Source: Syncephalastrum monosporum B8922 (lineage: Eukaryota > Mucoromycota > Mucoromycetes > Mucorales > Syncephalastraceae). Taken from it: 64,000 nt of DNA. A program made the position numbers and the translations under genes. Location of the stretch: the NCBI GenBank assembly GCA_000697355.1, contig JNEN01000833.1, forward strand, positions 124,001-188,000, given 5' to 3'. Shown here one piece after another: positions 58,557 to 64,000 of the stretch. The stretch's first letter is position 1. The number at the start of each line of letters is the position of its first letter. A model generated the notes under the pieces. The model did no database searches. It was not told where the DNA came from and saw nothing but the letters and a program-made list of their open reading frames with translations.

Positions 58557-60479
58557 TGTATGTGTTCAATCAACAACGTGTATGATGCAAAAAATATAAC
58601 AAGGAAAGAAAGACAAAGGGAAATACAAAGAGGAGATGATTGCTCAAAGGAAGGAAGAGAAAGCTACACACGTCGATCGCTGGCTATTTAAGCGAGACAT
58701 GCACGCAGAATGGAAGTTTCGGTCAAGAATACCGGGTGGATTTGTGTTGTGTTGTGCTGTGTTGTGTTGTGTTGTTATGGTGTGTGTGTGTGTGTGCCAC
58801 GCGCAAGAAGAACGCTTTGGGCGCCAAACTAAAAAATTTATTAAGGTAGAAGGCCAAAACATAGGGGCCAAATGTGATCAGCCTAAATCCATTTGTTTCA
58901 ACTTGCCTTCAATACGCCTAGTATCCCCACTATACCTTACACACGTGCATAAGGTCAGAGGTACATTAGCTTCTCTGTAGAATATATACTTCCATGCCAT
59001 GCATCGGGATCGCCACCCATATTCATCCTCGGCTGCATACATGATAATCATTATGCAAACCTCCTGCCTCCCTTTTTTTCGGAAGGTCCCCAGTTCATCG
59101 AAACTTATTGTGTACATAACCTCGCGTGCGTGCAGCATCCGACGACAGACAGCTTTCTTTCCCTCATCTAGAATTCCAAGAAAATGTTACGTCGTCTTTT
59201 TTTTTTTTTTTCATAAGGAAGCCTCGATGAGGCGTAACGAAAAGCGAAAGAGAAAGTTCAAGGGATGAAACAAAAAAGGTGTTGCCAAAAAGGAATGATT
59301 CTTTGAAGAAGGGTCGTCGGTCGCACATGCATTCTTTTTTCTTTATCGCTCTTGTACGCAAAAAAAAAAAAAGGGAAAAACATTATTGCCAAGCCGCCTG
59401 CTATCTTTGCCCATGAAGAATCATTGGAAACTTGATCAGTCTATGTTAAGATCACTAATCTAAATGTAGACGACTGGATCCAGTGAAGTTTCTTTCTACT
59501 CGCTTTCGATACAATGACACTGCATGTTCCAAAGAAACGTCCTCGCTTTTTACGCCGTCGGGTCGTTGTTTCCCCTTTCTGCCATTCCTTCGTCTAAGCT
59601 CACTAGTTTCCTATCACTCATCATTAGGCACCCTACCACTATTCATTTTTTTTTCTCATCTCCTGCTACGAGATTTCTTCTTTTTATCCATCTTTATCTT
59701 CTTTCTCTTGCTTTGTGCTCGTAAGCAGGCAGCCATGTCCATGATAAGACTAGCTACGTATTACATGGCATAATACCGAGAAAAGCTGTAGGATAAATTA
59801 ATTACAAGTGAGATTAGACACGCCATGTGTAAACCCGGTCTGAGCCTTAGTCTAATTTGTGGTGCGTGCAGATACAGTAGTACTCTAATGTATCAGATTT
59901 AGAATAAACGATAGATATTACACCGTCAGCTCGTGACATACCTTTTATTTAGGCAATGGGGCTTGTCTACATGTTGTGTGGCTATCCGTCTCAATATTGC
60001 TACTCTAAACTCTCTTTGTACAAAACAGGCAATGAAAAATAAGGAGCATACACCATGACTATACTTGGCTGCTCACTGGTCGTGTACTGAATCGAATTCT
60101 AACATACTGTATTCGGTTTACTTGTGTCAAATGGTCGATCAACCCAATCTTTTAGTTTTTCGCGGGAGCTTTCCCTATATCCTAGACTCTGTTGCATTTA
60201 TGCAATGGGATCCTGGTGCTGCATTTAAGTTCCATTTTTCTCAAGGTAAACATACACAAAAAAATAAACAGGCCGTCTCTATATGCTATGGACCACAGCA
60301 TCAGTTTTGGAGCGTGGAAGGATACAGGTAACATGAGTTGAATGTATGCAGATTCTTTACCAGAGAAATTCGGGTGGCACGCTTTAAGCATGTCGGACTT
60401 GTACAAAGTTTCAATGCAAAAATCAAAAATCGTGTCTGCCACATTTTTTTTCTTGTTTTATTTGCTGCCATCGACTCGC
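58557..60479. other. Large intergenic region between diverging VCX1 and TFC4
   Basis: Contains a (GT)n/GTTGT-rich stretch (58745-58800), poly-T and poly-A tracts (59197-59211, 59356-59372) and CT-rich DNA (59480-59710). I see no gene with support. Confidence 0.5.
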
Positions 60480-63400
60480 ATGGAAGAAGACGATTTATTG
60501 GATCGCGCCCTTTCAAAAGGCAACGATAGTGACGACGAAGATGCGCACGATGCATTTAACGATATTCTCAACAATGTGAACGACGAAGTTTTTGGCGAAG
60601 AAGATTACTTCGACCAGGAACTGGAGGCGCTTAAAGGCAGCGGCAGCGGCAGCGACGAGGACTATGAAGATGAAAATGACAGCATGGACATTGATTTCAG
60701 CGGCAAAGGCCGAGGCGAAGTCAGTGACGATGAAATCACGTGCGTCAATCAGGACAGCTTCCTTTATCGACTATTAGACACTAATGTATGCAATTGAATC
60801 GACGCTAGGCAACTGCTGGATTCAACGCGTGAAGCGCGGCAGCATCTCAAGACGGGCGACGCGGAGGAAATGCTACGAGACTTCCAGGACTTTGAAGACA
60901 ATTTGATCGCGACTTCTGGTATTGGAAAGACGCGGCATGGAAAGAAGAAACGTGTGACGCAGGGCGAGGCCCGAATGCCCAAGGACGCGAGAGCAATGCT
61001 GACACGTGCCAACGGGCTCTACATTGACCGCCAACACGGTGAAGCCATCAGTCTTCTCCAAGAAATCATCCGAAAGTATCCTTTTCTTTACCAAGCATGG
61101 AATACCTTGGGCTTGGTACATAGCGAAATCGGTAACCATGACAAATCGCTTCGTTTCCGTATGGTCGCGGCACACATGTCAGATCGCGACCCTGAGCTTT
61201 GGAAAGAACTGGGTGTCAGGTCCATGTAAGTCTCACTAAACAAACCGTGCCTGCCACCCCCTTACCATCTTGTTCTTTCCAGTGAAAACAACGCGGTTCG
61301 CCAGGGCTTGTACTGCTTCACCAAGGCCCTCATTCTCAATCCTGCGGATGTCGATGCCTTGTGGGACAGATCCTATGTCTACAAAAAAGAAGGAGAAACC
61401 GACAAAGCACTCCAGGGATTCAAACAGATCCTCAAGCTGGTACCCCATCATCTCAAGGTCATTAACGAGGTCGTCCAGATCTATCGCAAGAAGGGCGAAA
61501 CCAAGGAAGCCATCGCACTCTACGAAGCTGCCATAGAGCATCATGCCCGTCTAGCAGAAAAACACGAGGACGAAGTGACTGCGGCTGCTGCAGAAGACGA
61601 AGAAGCCGAGGAAGGCGAGGAAGGCGATGAGTTTATGGACAAACTAGGTTATACGGAAGTCAACATGTTGAGCGAGCTCTACCTTATGGAGAACCAGTAC
61701 GAGCGTGCGCTGCAATGCATGAAGACCGGCATTCGTTACGTCCAGCATCGTCAGCACGAGAACGAGTGGGAAGATCATCACGATGACGACGACGAGTACT
61801 TTGGTGATCTAAGAGACGACGATGAGGAAGTGGATGACGATATCAAAGAGCGTTGCGACTTCCCCATCGAACTGCGCGTGCGCATGGGTATCTGTCGTGT
61901 TTATATGGGTGATGTTAAGATCGCGAGCGTAAGTCTTTGAGGGAGAGGAGAAGGGGACGTGCGAGTGGATCATTCTCACATTTCTACGGTAAAATAGCGC
62001 CATTTTGAATACCTCCTTCGCTTCGAAGGCCTTCCCTATCCTGATTTGCACCAAGATATCGCCTACGCCTACATGGACAAGCGCCATTACGATCTTGCAC
62101 TGAGTGTTTTCCAGAAAATCATTGACTCTGCTAATGTAAGCTCTGAACCCCTCAATCGAAGGACAATGACTGAAGCACTTATAAACAGGAAGTGGAAATC
62201 GATCTTTTGCTGCGGGCAGCTGAATGTTACCACGAAGTTGGCGAACTTGAGACAGCCGTTGTTTTCTATGTCAATGGTAAGAATAACTTATGCTAGCTTA
62301 TGAGGTCAGAAAATTAACACAACCGCTTGGGCTTAACTAGTGCTGGAGGAGCAGCCTGATAACTTGAGCTGTATGATGGCTTTGGCGACCGTATACGAAG
62401 AACAAGGACGCGAAGAACAAGCTTTAGAGCTCGTCGATTTTGTGATGAAGCGGAACCGCGAGATGCGGCAGGCGAAGCGAACACAGGAACGCCAGCAAAC
62501 TGCCACGGTCGAGGAAGACGAAGTCGAAGGCAAACCTGCAGTGTCCATTTTCAACGAAAAGAGGACGAAAAAGGAGTCAACCGCGGCCTATTACCAGCGG
62601 CGACGAGAGGAGCGTTTAGTAGCTTACCGCGAAGAAGAGCGACACACGCTGTCTGAGTATACCCGACTCATGGAAGTCGACGCACTGCTCGGCCCAGATA
62701 TTGTGGGTGCAGACCGCAATCTGATTCGTGAGTACTCTCGCATTGCTGAAGGACTCTGCGAGCTCTTTTTGCGCACACGCGCATTCTTTCCCGTGACGCG
62801 GGTAAGTACACAAAAAATCTGAAAGTCTTTCAAATGTACTGACAGGTGCTTGTACAGTGGAAGCGATTCAAAGGTTTCTACGCCGCCCGTTCAAAACATT
62901 CCAGGGAACCAGTGCATCACGAAGCGAACCAGATGGCACGGCGTTTACGTGAACGTACTGGCGCGGCAGCGGGTGGAGAGTACAAACTCGACTCAGAGGA
63001 TGAAGAAGATATGGAGCAACGGGAGGAGGAAGAACGACAGGAACGGATACGCGCTACCAGCCATTTTCACGGCATTCATTTCAGCGATTGGATGCGGGTC
63101 TTTATAAAGGCAAGTGGTTGGCAGATGGAAAAGAAGGCGTATAGACGGGAGAAAGGACTTGCCAAGATTCCAAGTGGCTGACGTGAGATACTCTTCTAGT
63201 ATGGGTACATGCTAGCCCAGTCGCGGCCTGCCGAACACGCGTATGACGTGCTCAAGAAGGCATTAGAGGCCAATGTCTTTTATCATGACCCGGATATGAA
63301 ACTAAGCCTTAAGCTTGCACTTCTTGGTAAGGGATATGGAAAAAAAAATAACAAAGAACTAGCGCCAACCATCCTCGATCTACAGGCTGTGCCATGATCA

Positions 63401-64000
63401 ATGGAAATGAAATTATCGTCACTGAAGTCTTGCGTTGGTACTGTATGACGTATTCTGTCCGACAGGACCCTTACCGTCTCTATGCAGCATCCATATCAAG
63501 GTAAGCGCCTGGGAAATGATTAAGATGGATTTTTGACACATCTGGACATATTAGCTCTCCCAGTGGTGCCAGATATTTCTCGTCGTCCTCGTCGCTCAAG
63601 TTTGTGACGCGTCAGTTGCGCTTACACGACGCCATCCTGGCTTCCAACGAAGGAAACCCAGCTCCTGACGTCAATACGGAAAACATGGCCAAGTTAAACG
63701 AGGCGATTGAAGGCGCTGAGGTGGATCCTGATACGAACGATAAAGAGCAATTGCGTCAATTCTATACGGCACCCACCGACCACGAGCTGGCCATGGCCCG
63801 CGACATGCTTGCGCACGGCGTCAAAGCACCCACGCACGCCAATCAGTCGCTCCTCTGCTTGCTCGCCTCACTTCTCTCGGCAGGCCGTAACAATCTGAGT
63901 GCTTCCCGTGAGTCTTTGCATGCCAATTGTGCCCACGTGTGCTGTGCTTAACGCGGTTTTTTTTTTACAGTCTTTTACCTGCGCTCACTGGCCAATGTAC
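60480..64000 (+). CDS. TFC4: TFIIIC subunit TFC4/tau131 (TPR), 3' end cut by the window
   Basis: TPR scaffold of transcription factor IIIC, which recruits TFIIIB to tRNA and 5S genes. Eleven visible exons: 60480-60739, 60809-61225, 61283-61928, 61998-62135, 62189-62276, 62341-62801, 62858-63109, 63200-63326, 63386-63500, 63555-63907, 63972 to beyond 64000. A very acidic N-terminus is followed by ANGLYIDRQHGEAISLLQEI IRKYPFLYQAWNTLGLVHSE IGNHDKSL and further TPRs (YCFTKALILNPADVDALWDR SYVYKKEG; AYAYMDKRHYDLALSVFQKI). An acidic insert (AAAEDEEAEEGEEGDE) and a charged spacer then lead into WKRFKGFYAARSKHSREPVH. The E7 intron starts with GC (AAG|GCAAGT). The protein is complete at the 5' end only; about 970 residues are visible. 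Confidence 0.93.

Noticed and set aside
59483..59773. 96-codon Leu/Phe-rich plus-strand frame
   Set aside because: A product of CT-rich DNA; no signal-peptide cleavage region or homologous motif.

Overview
The window looks like nuclear DNA of an early-diverging filamentous fungus, most likely Mucoromycota (Mucorales-like). Genes are split by many short introns (about 50-100 nt, GT..AG, some GC..AG), promoters are CT-rich, intergenic DNA is AT-rich, and the proteins are fungal (SIN3, SLA1, EMG1, PHO8, VCX1, the TFIIIC subunit TFC4). I rebuilt 16 spliced gene models by hand from splice sites and reading frame; in every complete model the exons sum to a multiple of three. The species is not identifiable from what I can see.

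Layout. 0-16 kb is gene-poor and transposon-laden. It holds two small secreted-protein genes (a Pro-rich one at 1.7-2.2 kb and a twin-CX3C peptide precursor at 4.9-5.25 kb), a reverse-transcriptase fragment (5.7 kb), a frameshifted PD-(D/E)XK-like gene (7.6-8.7 kb), a decayed DIRS-like tyrosine-recombinase retrotransposon joined to a Tc1/mariner transposase fragment (9.2-12.6 kb), a Tc1-like HTH relic disrupted by a 94-bp MITE (13.3-13.7 kb) and an unknown 304-codon ORF (14.2-15.1 kb). 16-31 kb is gene-dense: SIN3 (+), an F-box-like/ankyrin protein (-), EMG1 (+), a zinc-knuckle/RS protein (-), GDP-mannose 4,6-dehydratase (-), a Zn2Cys6 transcription factor (-) and a PH-domain protein (-).

31-41 kb holds vacuolar alkaline phosphatase PHO8 (-, 10 exons), a small acidic unknown (+), a secreted SGNH/CE2-like protein that appears to lack its catalytic serine (+) and a PHO80/PCL-type cyclin (-). 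41-46 kb is a second repeat-rich gap, with a Tc1 HTH relic and a second copy of a dispersed repeat also present at 12.9 kb. 46-64 kb is gene-dense again: an anion:cation-symporter MFS transporter (+), SLA1 (+), aminopeptidase P with a possible mitochondrial start (+), the vacuolar Ca2+/H+ exchanger VCX1 (-) and TFC4 (+, cut off by the window end).

These are mostly independent housekeeping genes, not an operon or cluster. Loose links are vacuole physiology (PHO8, VCX1) and phosphate control (PHO8 with a PHO80-like cyclin about 5.5 kb away). The most unusual signals are the secreted twin-CX3C peptide precursor, the MITE whose removal restores a transposase reading frame, the GC..AG introns (4 of 74), and the nucleophile-less SGNH protein.
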